Shown here piece after piece: positions 38,297 through 47,305 of a stretch of 64,000 bases of DNA (its first letter is position 1; every line of letters starts with the position of its first letter). Both the position numbers and the translations under genes were made by a program. Source of the stretch: Xenorhabdus griffiniae (GTDB lineage: Bacteria > Pseudomonadota > Gammaproteobacteria > Enterobacterales > Enterobacteriaceae). The stretch covers positions 1 through 64,000 of the forward strand of contig NZ_LDNM01000004.1 in NCBI RefSeq assembly GCF_001028135.1, written 5' to 3'. Under the pieces are notes generated by a model. The model was not told the DNA's origin. It saw only the letters and a program-made list of their open reading frames with translations, and made no database searches.

Positions 38297-38322
38297 GGCT
38301 CTGTTGCATTAACAGAGCCCCT
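38297..38322 (+). repeat. Hairpin with IS6-like end, downstream of MFS gene
   Basis: The sequence ggctctgttgcattaacagagcc is a near-perfect hairpin (ggctctgtt / aacagagcc). It can act as the terminator of the MFS gene. Its first 12 bases (ggctctgttgca) resemble the terminal repeats of IS6-family elements, which suggests a leftover IS end. Confidence 0.55.
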
Positions 38323-38424
38323 TTCTCTATCAATTGTTTGTATAAATGATTAACCGTCACACGAACTTTCTTTGGTAATGAGACATAATCTAGAACGTGG
38401 TGAAAATAAACGATTACTACTGGT

Positions 38425-39127
38425 TTAACAGTGGAGTTTCATTTCATTGTAGTGCACGACGATTTTTGCATCTTTTGCGACATAGTAATTAGGAACCGAG
38501 TAGGCAATGGTCGCAAAATAAATTTTGCCGCGATTTTTAAAATCTGCAATTGCGATATATCCAATAACACCCGATGCCATTCTGCTTCCTGAGGTTTTGC
38601 ATCATCCTTTTTGTAGTACACTGCCACAGTATTACCATGGAATGGTTCAGTAGCTGCTACATAACTGAAGATGTCGTTACCTATCCGACCAACATCCATA
38701 TCACCATTGCCTTTAAAACCGGTTTTTTCAAACTGAGTGAGTTCGTCTGTACCTATCAATACTCGCCGCCAGTCACGAGTTTCATCATCGAAATACACAC
38801 CCTTATCAGAGGCTAGTACCACTGAGTCACGGGAAGAGCCATGTATCAACCCCGTTTTCTTTTCTGCGCCATGAATCATACGGAATGTACTATCGTCGAT
38901 GACTGTCATATGCCATTCTTTTGCATTCAACACATCATCCGGCTGGGTAAATAACACAATTGGCAGGACTGCACTGGATTTTCGTACCAATACAACTCTC
39001 CCAATGTCAAACCATAGCCAAAGCGATCGGTTTTTCCATCTAGGTTTAAATCTGTTGCCTCTAACCAATAACCATCACGTAAATTTTTCGCTACGACTTC
39101 TTTAGATCGGGGGGATGTAAAATTCAT
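38425..39127 (-). pseudogene. Decayed FG-GAP/VCBS-repeat-like gene
   Basis: Three frames must be joined to read one protein of about 230 residues. The first gives LRDGYWLEATDLNLDGKTD and GLTLGELYWYEN, with a DLNLDGKTD calcium-binding-type loop of FG-GAP/VCBS blades. The second, after a break near 38978, gives AVLPIVLFTQPDDV and GFKGNGDMDVGRIGNDIFSY. The third, after a break near 38580-38630, gives GVIGYIAIADFKNRGKIYF and ends at 38425. Two frameshifts and no signal peptide indicate an inactive remnant. The original function is not recognised. Confidence 0.7.
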
Positions 39128-39144
39128 CGTTTCTCACATTTACG

Positions 39145-39474
39145 TCAGATCATCATCGCTATCAGGCAAAGCAGAACAACGCCACAGAGTATTTCTGTCA
39201 ATATAAATTGTTTCCTCATCCTTTCGCATAACAAGACGACATCAGGGTCGTGATGGTTAAGATAACTTTGTGAATTGATATAACGCACGAGCCGGATCTG
39301 CTTATTAAATTGACCATTAGCTTTAAAAAAACCATTCCCATCAACGGATTGATACAGCATGGGATCTGATTCACGTAAAATTGACAGAAGTACACGGAGC
39401 GAAGAACAGTAGCGCATTATGTTAATAATGCAGATAAGGCAAACTGCCCAAAATAGTGCAATGGTATTGAACAT
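39145..39474 (-). CDS. uspB: Universal stress protein B
   Basis: This 109-residue inner-membrane protein matches E. coli UspB (111 aa): [20 protein letters not shown] at the N-terminal helix, [15 protein letters not shown] in the middle and [20 protein letters not shown] at the C-terminal helix. E. coli UspB is sigma-S dependent and affects ethanol tolerance. It is divergent from uspA, as in E. coli. A strong GGAGG-type site precedes the ATG. Confidence 0.94.
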   Translation of the reverse strand: MFNTIALFWAVCLICIINIMRYCSSLRVLLSILRESDPMLYQSVDGNGFFKANGQFNKQIRLVRYINSQSYLNHHDPDVVLLCERMRKQFILTEILCGVVLLCLIAMMI

Positions 39475-39771
39475 ACTTCCCCCTCCTGATTGTGGCAGTA
39501 AAGGTTGCTAATAACTGCCAGCAAAAGAAGAAACCAATAAGAAACGTTTTGATTTGAATAATAACTATATTGAATCTTAGTTAAAAATACAGTGTCCAGC
39601 AGGTATTATCGTAAGGCATATAATCCGCTATTGTGGCTGGTTTGAAAGTAAAACAATAAGTTGTGATCACAACAACACTCAAAAGACACATTGAGCGGTT
39701 ATAGTATAAACATCGAATCATGGCGTTTAATGTTGCCTATCCATTTAAACGACGTTATGGAAGGAGTTCTT

Positions 39772-40203
39772 ATGGCTTACAAACATATTCTTGTTGCGGT
39801 TGATTTATCCCCGGAAAGCCGGATTTTGGTGGAAAAAGCGGTATCATTGGCGAAACCGTACAATGCCAAAATTTCCCTGATCCATGTTGATGTTAACTAC
39901 TCTGATCTTTATACCGGCCTGATTGATGTAAACCTTGGCGATATGCAGGAGCGTATTGCGGATGAAACGCGTAATTCCCTGAAAGAACTCTCTGCTAGTG
40001 CAGATTATCCCGTTCAGGAAACGTTGAGTGGCAGTGGTGATTTAGGGCAAGTCCTTGTCGATGCGATTAAGCAATACAATATGGATCTGGTGGTATGCGG
40101 CCACCATCAGGATTTTTGGAGTAAGTTGATGTCTTCAGCACGCCAGCTTATTAACACCGTTCATATTGATATGTTGATTGTTCCTTTGCGTGACGAAGAA
40201 TAA
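39772..40203 (+). CDS. uspA: Universal stress protein A
   Basis: This 143-residue cytoplasmic protein is induced on growth arrest and many stresses. It is nearly identical to E. coli UspA ([56 protein letters not shown]). The start was set at 39772, where AAGGAG lies upstream; the longer frame adds 27 unmatched residues. The 297-bp gap to uspB holds the divergent promoters. Confidence 0.97.
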   Translation: MAYKHILVAVDLSPESRILVEKAVSLAKPYNAKISLIHVDVNYSDLYTGLIDVNLGDMQERIADETRNSLKELSASADYPVQETLSGSGDLGQVLVDAIKQYNMDLVVCGHHQDFWSKLMSSARQLINTVHIDMLIVPLRDEE

Positions 40204-40226
40204 TCTTCGGTTGATATTTTATTCCG

Positions 40227-40259
40227 TAAAATCGCCTGCTTATGCAGGCGATTTTTTTA
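40227..40259 (+). terminator. uspA terminator
   Basis: An aaatcgcctgc / gcaggcgattt stem with a ttat loop runs into a long T run. Confidence 0.92.
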
Positions 40260-40460
40260 TCCGCAGAAAAGATAATGAAACTGGTTTAGAAATTGTCAAA
40301 GGTATTTTTGAGAAAATACATAAAAATAGTTGTTGAAATTTAAGCATAGAACAGTGCTATATTCAGAAAGCAAACCGTAACTACCTCACATTTTCGACAA
40401 AAAAATAATATGGAAAATGGCAGGGGGTCATCACATCTGCATGACAAAAAGGAAGCCCGA

Positions 40461-41804
40461 ATGAATGTTTCATTATCTTTAGTTTCGTTTCTCGATTTGG
40501 TTCAATCCCGTAATCAGCATCAACCAGAATACCTACAGGCAGTACGAGAAGTGTTGACTTCTCTCTGGCCTTTTCTGCAACAAAACCCACAATATTGTGA
40601 GCAAGGGTTATTGGAACGTCTGGTGGAGCCGGAAAGAGTTATCCAATTCCGCGTCTGCTGGGTGGATGATCAAGGGAAAGTACAGGTTAACCGCGCATGG
40701 CGGGTTCAGTTCAGCTCAGCTATTGGGCCGTTTAAAGGCGGAATGCGTTTTCACCCTTCTGTTAATCTTTCTATCCTGAAATTTTTAGGTTTTGAGCAGA
40801 CATTGAAGAATGCGTTAACAACGTTGCCGATGGGCGGCGGAAAAGGGGGGGCTGATTTCGATCCCAAAGGGAAAAGCCACGGCGAAATTATGCGATTTTG
40901 TCAGGCATTGATGACAGAACTTTACCGCCATTTGGGACCAGATACCGATGTGCCGGCCGGGGATATTGGCGTAGGCAGCCGTGAAGTTGGGTTTATGGCA
41001 GGTATGATGAAAAAACTGTCGAACAATACGGCGTGCGTTTTTACGGGTAAGGGCCTTTCTTTTGGTGGCAGCCTGATCCGCCCTGAAGCTACCGGATATG
41101 GGCTGGTTTATTTCACCCATGAGATGCTTAAACGTCATGGTATGGAACTTGAAGGCAGGCGAGTATCTGTGTCCGGTGCGGGGAATGTCTCCCAGTATTC
41201 CATTGAAAAATGTATGGAATTGGGGGCGAAAGTCGTCACCGTATCGGATTCAGGCGGGACGGTATTGGATGAAGAGGGTTTTACACCGGAGAAACTGGCT
41301 CATCTTCAAGAGATCAAAAACCAGCGTTACGGCCGTGTGGAAGAGTATGCCAAAGAGCGTGGACTGACTTTCCTTAAAGGCCAGGATCCGTGGTCCATTC
41401 CTGTGGATATAGCCTTGCCTTGTGCGACGCAGAATGAACTGGATTTGGAAGCAGCACAAACATTGATCAAAAATGGTGTGAAAGCGGTTGCGGAAGGCGC
41501 CAATATGCCCGCGACGATTGAGGCTACTACGGCTTTCCTTGATGCAGGCGTTTTGTTTGCACCGGGTAAGGCGGCTAATGCGGGTGGCGTGGCAACTTCG
41601 GGTCTGGAGATGGCACAGAACGCAGCACGCCTGAGTTGGAAAGCGGAAAAAGTGGATATTCGCTTACATCACATCATGCTCGATATCCATCAGGCTTGCG
41701 TAGAATATGGTGGAGAAGAGCAACAAACTAACTACGTACAAGGCGCAAATATCGCTGGCTTTGTCAAAGTGGCGGATGCGATGTTGTCACAAGGCATTAT
41801 TTAG
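40461..41804 (+). CDS. gdhA: NADP-specific glutamate dehydrogenase
   Basis: GdhA aminates 2-oxoglutarate to glutamate. From the ATG at 40461 the product has 447 residues, the same as E. coli; AAGGA precedes it, and 17 upstream in-frame codons are unmatched. It has the catalytic region LPMGGGKGGADFDPKGKS with the active-site Lys, PAGDIGVGSREVGFM and the nucleotide-binding VSVSGAGNVSQYS. In E. coli gdhA lies elsewhere, so its place between uspA and rsmJ is a lineage difference. Confidence 0.97.
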   Translation: MNVSLSLVSFLDLVQSRNQHQPEYLQAVREVLTSLWPFLQQNPQYCEQGLLERLVEPERVIQFRVCWVDDQGKVQVNRAWRVQFSSAIGPFKGGMRFHPSVNLSILKFLGFEQTLKNALTTLPMGGGKGGADFDPKGKSHGEIMRFCQALMTELYRHLGPDTDVPAGDIGVGSREVGFMAGMMKKLSNNTACVFTGKGLSFGGSLIRPEATGYGLVYFTHEMLKRHGMELEGRRVSVSGAGNVSQYSIEKCMELGAKVVTVSDSGGTVLDEEGFTPEKLAHLQEIKNQRYGRVEEYAKERGLTFLKGQDPWSIPVDIALPCATQNELDLEAAQTLIKNGVKAVAEGANMPATIEATTAFLDAGVLFAPGKAANAGGVATSGLEMAQNAARLSWKAEKVDIRLHHIMLDIHQACVEYGGEEQQTNYVQGANIAGFVKVADAMLSQGII

Positions 41805-41846
41805 GAAAGTAATTATTTATAAAATAATTGTGTAGTCAGGCAATTT

Positions 41847-41880
41847 AAAAACCCCAATAGAACATGGGGTTTATTTTTTC
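41847..41880. terminator. gdhA/rsmJ bidirectional terminator
   Basis: An aaaccccaa / tggggttt stem has A and T runs on its two sides and lies between convergent genes. Confidence 0.85.
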
Positions 41881-42623
41881 TAACAAGGATAAATATCGAA
41901 TCGGTGGTTTTTGGTGGTAATGGCAGCGGATGCTTTAACACCTGCCAGTGGTTCTGCATAATCAGGCCGTTTTACCACAACCCGACGTTTTGCCAGCGTT
42001 CTGGCAGGTTCCAGCAAACTATCAGCATCCTCATCCGCCCCGACCAACGATTGGAAAATCCGCATCTCTTTTTTGACCAACGCGCTTTTTTGCTTATGTG
42101 GATACATTGGATCAAGGTAAACCACATCTGGCGGCGGTGTAATATCTGTCAACGCCGTAATGCTTGAGGCATGGATCAGTGTCATGCGTTCTTTCAGCCA
42201 GCTACCAATCTCTTCATCCTGATAGCCACGCTGTAGGCCGTCATCCAACAAAGCGGCTACCAAGGGGTTGCGCTCCAACATCCTGACATGACAGCCGATA
42301 GAAGCCAGTACAAAAGCATCGCGTCCCAACCCGGCGGTGGCATCCACAACATTGGGTAAATACTCTTTCTTGATGCCGACGGCTTTCGCAACGGCTTCGC
42401 CCCGGCCACCACCAAAGCGACGACGGTGTGCCATTGTTCCGCTGACAAAATCGACATAAATCCCGCCCAGCTTAGGCTCATCGCGCTTGCGTAATTCCAA
42501 TCGCTCGGGAGTCAATACTAGTGCCATGACTGAGTCTTCATCGTGGATCAGATCCCAACGTTCAGCCAATAACGACAAGGCGCTGCGATCAGCGCCTTCT
42601 TCACAAATCAAACAAATCTTCAC
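41880..42623 (-). CDS. rsmJ: 16S rRNA m2G1516 methyltransferase RsmJ
   Basis: RsmJ (YhiQ) methylates G1516 of 16S rRNA using AdoMet. The 247-residue protein has [17 protein letters not shown] (AdoMet motif I), [16 protein letters not shown] and the catalytic-type [22 protein letters not shown]. The start is a GTG at 42623, 4 bp after the prlC stop, giving [10 protein letters not shown] like the E. coli MKICLIDETG. The gene follows prlC and is probably cotranscribed with it. Confidence 0.95.
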   Translation of the reverse strand: MKICLICEEGADRSALSLLAERWDLIHDEDSVMALVLTPERLELRKRDEPKLGGIYVDFVSGTMAHRRRFGGGRGEAVAKAVGIKKEYLPNVVDATAGLGRDAFVLASIGCHVRMLERNPLVAALLDDGLQRGYQDEEIGSWLKERMTLIHASSITALTDITPPPDVVYLDPMYPHKQKSALVKKEMRIFQSLVGADEDADSLLEPARTLAKRRVVVKRPDYAEPLAGVKASAAITTKNHRFDIYPC

Positions 42624-42629
42624 TGGTCA

Positions 42630-44672
42630 TTATCCGCCGATGCCGTAGCTCTTCAGCATGGCATCCAGTTCTGGTTCACGACCACGGAAACGGACAAACA
42701 GGGTCATTGGATCTTCTGAGCCGCCGCGGGTCAAAATATTGTCGAGGAATGACTGACCGGTGGCGCGATTGAAAATTCCCTCTTCCGAGAAGCGGGAATA
42801 GGCATCGGCTGCCAGCACATCCGCCCACAGATAGCTGTAATAACCCGCTGCATAACCACCATTAAAGATATGGCTAAAGGAGTGCGGGAAGCGTCCCCAA
42901 TCAGGTGATGGCGCAACTGCAACCTGTTTTTTCACAGATTGCAGCGTTTCCAGGATTTGCGCTCCTTTGGCGGGATCATATTCCACATGTAAGCGGAAAT
43001 CGAACAGGCCAAACTCAAGCTGGCGCAGAATTTTCATTGCGGCCTGATAGTTTTTGGCTGCCAGCATATTATCCAGCATCTCTTGTGGCAGCGGTTCCTG
43101 CGTTTGATAGTGACCGGAGATAAAGGTTAATGCTTGCGGCTCCCAGCACCAGTTTTCCATAAACTGACTTGGGCACTCTACCGCATCCCACGGCACGCCA
43201 CTGATGCCGGCAACATCCAGGGCTTCAATTTCGGTCAGCATATGGTGCAGGCCATGCCCAAACTCATGGAAGAGTGTTGTCACTTCATCGTGCGTAAACA
43301 GGGCGGGTTGATCACCGACTGGCTTATTGAAGTTACAAGTCAGATAAGCGACTGGGTTTTGCAACTCGCCAGATGCATGACGCATTCTGCCGACATAACT
43401 GTTCATCCATGCGCCACCGCGTTTATGTTCACGGGCGTAAAGATCTAAATAGAAACTGCCGCGCAATACCTGCTGATCATCATACAGGTCAAAGAAACGA
43501 ACATCAGGGTGCCATGTATCGACATCATGGCGCTCTTTGGCGGTGATGCCATAAATGCGGCGAATGACTTCAAACAGTCCTTCCAGCGCCCGTTGTTCCG
43601 GGAAGTAAGGACGCAGTTGTTCATCATCAATGGAGAAGTCATGCTGCTTTTGCTTCTCGCTGTAATAGGCCAGATCCCACGCTTCCAGCCCATCAACACC
43701 GTGGTGAGATTTGGCAAAGTCGGTGAGTGTTTCCAACTCTTCTTGACCTTGTTGATGGGCGCGTTTGGCCAGATCGTTCAGGAAATCGAGCACTTGCTGA
43801 GGTGTTTTGGCCATTTTGGTTGCCAGGGAACTTTCAGCATAGTTCTTGAACCCCAGTAATTGGGCGAGTTCATGACGTAATGCAAGGAGTTCCGCCATCA
43901 TTTCACTGTTATCCCATTTCCCGGCATCTGGCCCTTGATCGGAAGCACGGGTTGTATAGGCGTAATACATTTCTTTGCGCAGTTCACGATTATCGCCATA
44001 GGTCATAACGGGCAGATAACTGGGCATATTGAGTGTCAGCAACCACCCATCCAGCCCTTTGGCTTCGGCGGTGGCCTTGGCTGCGGCTTTGGCACTTTCA
44101 GGCAGACCAGCCAGATCGCTCTCGTCGGTAATCAGCTTGGTCCATCCCATGGTGGCATCCAGCAAATTATTGCCGAACTTTGCACCCAGCTCAGATAAAC
44201 GGGCCGTAATTTCACCGTAACGCTTCTGTTTCTCTTCTGGTAAGCCAATGCCGGTCAATTCAAAATCACGCAAAGTATCTTCAATAACCTTGCGCTGTGG
44301 CTGGGGAAGGGTTTCGAAGGCTTGGCTCTCTTTTAATGATTTATATGCCTGATATAACCCTTTGTGTTGCCCCAACCAGGTATCGAATTCAGAGAGCAGG
44401 GGCAGGCTTTGCTCATAGGCTTCGCGGAGTTCTGGACTATTCTTAACCGCATTCAGATGTTCGACTGGCGACCACATACGGGAAAGCCTGTCTTTCTCTT
44501 CTGAAATGGGTTGGCACAGGTTATCCCAGGTAAAAGCAGTGTTTTCGGATAAAATCTTCTCAATTAACTGGCGGTAATTGGCTAACGTCTCTTTCACAGC
44601 AGGCACGACATGTTTTGGTTCGATTGCAGAGAACTCAGGCAATGCAGAAGATGTCAGTAACGGATTAGTCAT
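42630..44672 (-). CDS. prlC: Oligopeptidase A
   Basis: This M3-family zinc metallopeptidase degrades cleaved signal peptides and other short peptides in the cytoplasm. The zinc motif HEFGH lies in VTTLFHEFGHGLHHM, with a downstream Glu in ENWCWEPQAL. The start at 44672 (MTNPLLTSSALPEF) gives 680 residues, as in E. coli. A frame 33 codons longer has no matching sequence. It is followed by rsmJ in the conserved order. Confidence 0.96.
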   Translation of the reverse strand: MTNPLLTSSALPEFSAIEPKHVVPAVKETLANYRQLIEKILSENTAFTWDNLCQPISEEKDRLSRMWSPVEHLNAVKNSPELREAYEQSLPLLSEFDTWLGQHKGLYQAYKSLKESQAFETLPQPQRKVIEDTLRDFELTGIGLPEEKQKRYGEITARLSELGAKFGNNLLDATMGWTKLITDESDLAGLPESAKAAAKATAEAKGLDGWLLTLNMPSYLPVMTYGDNRELRKEMYYAYTTRASDQGPDAGKWDNSEMMAELLALRHELAQLLGFKNYAESSLATKMAKTPQQVLDFLNDLAKRAHQQGQEELETLTDFAKSHHGVDGLEAWDLAYYSEKQKQHDFSIDDEQLRPYFPEQRALEGLFEVIRRIYGITAKERHDVDTWHPDVRFFDLYDDQQVLRGSFYLDLYAREHKRGGAWMNSYVGRMRHASGELQNPVAYLTCNFNKPVGDQPALFTHDEVTTLFHEFGHGLHHMLTEIEALDVAGISGVPWDAVECPSQFMENWCWEPQALTFISGHYQTQEPLPQEMLDNMLAAKNYQAAMKILRQLEFGLFDFRLHVEYDPAKGAQILETLQSVKKQVAVAPSPDWGRFPHSFSHIFNGGYAAGYYSYLWADVLAADAYSRFSEEGIFNRATGQSFLDNILTRGGSEDPMTLFVRFRGREPELDAMLKSYGIGG

Positions 44673-44853
44673 AATGAGTGCCTTATAGGTATATTTGGGT
44701 ACAGGCTTAAACCAGCCCCGCATCCCAATGGGTTGTTGACGATAGATGGGGATAAGATATCGTGAGTTCAATGCTAATGCCGCACTTTTATGCGAATAAT
44801 TAGGCTCTTTTTCTGTCAGAGATCTGTGATGTCATGGAAACGTTTAGATATTA

Positions 44854-45087
44854 TTGGAGGCGCGCTATAACCCCGTCATTTATCAATTTCTGACACGTTC
44901 TCGTTGGGCGGAAGGTGTTGATCTCGAAGCAGTTCGGTCTGCTATTGAAAACAGCCTGATATTTGGATTGTACAAAGATAAAACCCAAATAGGATTTGCG
45001 AGGCTCGTCACAGATTTTGCGACGTTCGGCTATCTATGTGATGTTTATGTATCGGAAAAGTATCAAAAACAAAAGGACGACAAATAA
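44854..45087 (+). pseudogene. Truncated GNAT acetyltransferase relic
   Basis: The 77 codons encode YQFLTRSRWAEGVDLEAVRS, SLIFGLYKDKTQIGFARLVT and FATFGYLCDVYVSEKYQK, the first two thirds of a small GNAT protein. It ends just before the acyl-CoA-binding QxxGxG motif, so it cannot bind acetyl-CoA. Only a TTG is available as start. The ordinary family length is about 140-150 residues. Confidence 0.7.
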
Positions 45088-45289
45088 ACTCTGCCACTTT
45101 TTTGGTATCTGACCAGTTTTCTACCGTTGGTCGTGCAGATTTATCTGTAACTTGTTTATTAATCTGCCGTTGCAGGTATTTTTTTTTTGGTTTTGGAGAT
45201 AATTGTTGAGAGGGCACTTATGCTTGTGCAAAGGCAGATAATAGTAGACTGATAATCCCCAAATAAGTTAAGTATCTTGAGTAAAACAT
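45008..45289 (-). pseudogene. Small exported protein interrupted by in-frame stop
   Basis: From an ATG at 45289 the frame encodes a clear signal peptide (MFYSRYLTYLGIISLLL, ending SAFAQA) and then TAA at 45218-45220. The same frame continues after the stop with a Lys-rich mature region (SPKPKKKYLQRQINKQ; RPTVENWSDTKKVAEFICRP) to 45008. The tail overlaps the GNAT relic on the other strand, so the original C-terminus is probably lost. The family is not recognised. Confidence 0.6.
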
Positions 45290-45612
45290 AATGGTATACG
45301 CCTTGTTTGAGATTAAAAAATTATGGCATAAATTTTTGGTGGCGCCATTAATATACTGCTATGGTATGCGTTTGGGATTACTTATCGATAAGATTAATGT
45401 TAACAGATATATCGATTAATCTTGTAATTACGGATGGGGTTGTAAAATGTTAAGCAGGATTTAAATAATGTTTTTTGCATCGAATAAGCATGAGGTGTTC
45501 TTATTTTTTTGAAAAAGAAAAGCATACCTCACCTTATTTTTAGTGAGGTATGTTATTTAAAAGATTTTATAAATAATTCAATATGTCAAATGACGATATA
45601 TCAATAAAATTA
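45290..45612. other. AT-rich gap downstream of treC
   Basis: These 323 bp contain no gene. They hold the treC terminator and an agattaat / attaatct inverted repeat (45391-45398 and 45415-45422) of unknown meaning. Confidence 0.55.
45515..45555 (-). terminator. treC terminator
   Basis: On the minus strand an acatacctcac / gtgaggtatgc stem is followed by ttttcttttt. It ends the treB-treC operon. Confidence 0.85.
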
Positions 45613-47274
45613 TCATTTGGATATTAAGTATATTGATTCATAAGGTTTAATTTTAATCTCATGATCTACCGTTGCTGGTGATGAGTAATTGCTCATCAAT
45701 ACCTGCCATTCTGTGCTTACAAGTGAAGTCTCTGGAGACCAGAGTTGAGTTTCATCGCTTAGGTTTGCAATAACCAGCAAGGTTTGATCCTGCCAACGAC
45801 GCAGATAGCACCACAGTGAAGGGTGCTCTGGCAGCAAATCCAGGTAATCACCGTAGGTCAGAATGGGCTGTTGCTTTCTCAATTTAATCAAATTGTGGTA
45901 GCAATAGAAGACGGAATCTTCATCCTGTAATACGGTTTCAGCGTTGATCTCTGAGTAATTACTGCAAGGCGCAATCCACGGCGTTCCGGTGGTAAAACCC
46001 GCGTTTGCTGAATCATTCCACTGCATGGGGGTTCGGCTGTTATCACGGGATTTCTGCGCCAAAATTGCCAGTATATCCTCTGCTTGCATACCTTTCTCAA
46101 TGCGCTCTTGATACATATTCAGGCTCTCGATATCCCGATAATCTTCAATACGCGTAAAGTGAGGGTTTGTCATGCCCAGCTCTTCGCCCTGATAAATATA
46201 AGGCGTACCCTGCATACCATGCAGCACCATCGCCAGCATTTTAGCGGATGTTTTGTGGTGCTGGTGTTCATCCCCGAACCGGGAAACAATGCGCGGTTGA
46301 TCATGGTTACACCAAAAAAGCGCATTCCAGGCTTTTTGGTGCATACCCTGCTGCCAGGTTGAGAAAATCTTTTTCAGTTCAACATAATCTGGTTTTGCCC
46401 GAGTCCATTTTTCTCCATTTGGGTAGTCAACTTTTAGGTGGTGAAAATTAAACGTCATGGACAGCGTCGTTCCGTCCAGAGCAGCATAGCGTTGGCAGCT
46501 CTCAAGGCTGGTGGATGACATTTCACCAACGGTCATTAATCCCTTGGGCTGGAAAACATCACGGCTCATTTCTTGCAGAAACTCATGTATCCGCGGGCCA
46601 TCGGTGTAGAATCGGCGGCCATCGCCGTGATCATCACTAGGATAATCTTGCTGTTTTGATACCAGGTTAATGACATCCAGACGCAAGCCATCAACGCCAC
46701 GATCAGCCCAGAATTCACAGATTTTCTTCAGCTCAGTGCGAACCGGTTCATGCTCCCAATTCAAATCGGCTTGTTCAACCGCAAACAGATGGAGGTAATA
46801 TTGTTGGCTCTCTGTATGCCATTGCCACGCATGACCACCGAATTTGGATTTCCAGTTATTGGGCAGGGAACCTTCAGAACCATCCCGCCAGATATAAAAC
46901 TGGCGGTAGGGGCTGTTAATATCCTGCGCCGCCTGGAACCACGGGTGTTGGGTTGAGGTGTGATTGAAAACCATATCCAAAATAATGCGAATGCCACGGC
47001 GATGGGCATTTTGCACCAAATTATCAAAGTCCTCCATCGAGCCATAATCAGGATTGATGGCACAGTAATCAGCGACGTCATAACCATTATCAACTTGTGG
47101 AGAGGGATAAATTGGCGTGATCCAAATGGCTTCAACGCCAAGTCGCTGTAGATAATCCAGCCGCTGGGTGATCCCGTTGATATCTCCTGTGCCACTACCG
47201 GTACTATCCTGAAAACTTTTGGGATAAATTTGGTAGATAACGCTATCCATCCACCAGGGTTTTTGTTCCGTCAT
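45613..47274 (-). CDS. treC: Trehalose-6-phosphate hydrolase
   Basis: TreC splits trehalose 6-phosphate into glucose and glucose 6-phosphate. The 553-residue protein is a GH13 enzyme with the (beta/alpha)8 motifs MVFNHTSTQHPWFQ, GLRLDVINLVSK (nucleophile Asp), MTVGEMSS (acid-base Glu) and FWCNHDQPRIVSR. It starts 31 bp after treB. Trehalose is the main insect blood sugar, which would suit an insect-associated host; this is only suggestive. Confidence 0.96.
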   Translation of the reverse strand: MTEQKPWWMDSVIYQIYPKSFQDSTGSGTGDINGITQRLDYLQRLGVEAIWITPIYPSPQVDNGYDVADYCAINPDYGSMEDFDNLVQNAHRRGIRIILDMVFNHTSTQHPWFQAAQDINSPYRQFYIWRDGSEGSLPNNWKSKFGGHAWQWHTESQQYYLHLFAVEQADLNWEHEPVRTELKKICEFWADRGVDGLRLDVINLVSKQQDYPSDDHGDGRRFYTDGPRIHEFLQEMSRDVFQPKGLMTVGEMSSTSLESCQRYAALDGTTLSMTFNFHHLKVDYPNGEKWTRAKPDYVELKKIFSTWQQGMHQKAWNALFWCNHDQPRIVSRFGDEHQHHKTSAKMLAMVLHGMQGTPYIYQGEELGMTNPHFTRIEDYRDIESLNMYQERIEKGMQAEDILAILAQKSRDNSRTPMQWNDSANAGFTTGTPWIAPCSNYSEINAETVLQDEDSVFYCYHNLIKLRKQQPILTYGDYLDLLPEHPSLWCYLRRWQDQTLLVIANLSDETQLWSPETSLVSTEWQVLMSNYSSPATVDHEIKIKPYESIYLISK

Positions 47275-47305
47275 AAATAGATACCTATAAAATTAATTGG
47301 CCTGT

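Noticed and set aside
45391-45422. agattaat / attaatct inverted repeat after treC
   Set aside because: Short, AT-only arms in AT-rich DNA with a 16-base gap. Too likely by chance to call an operator.
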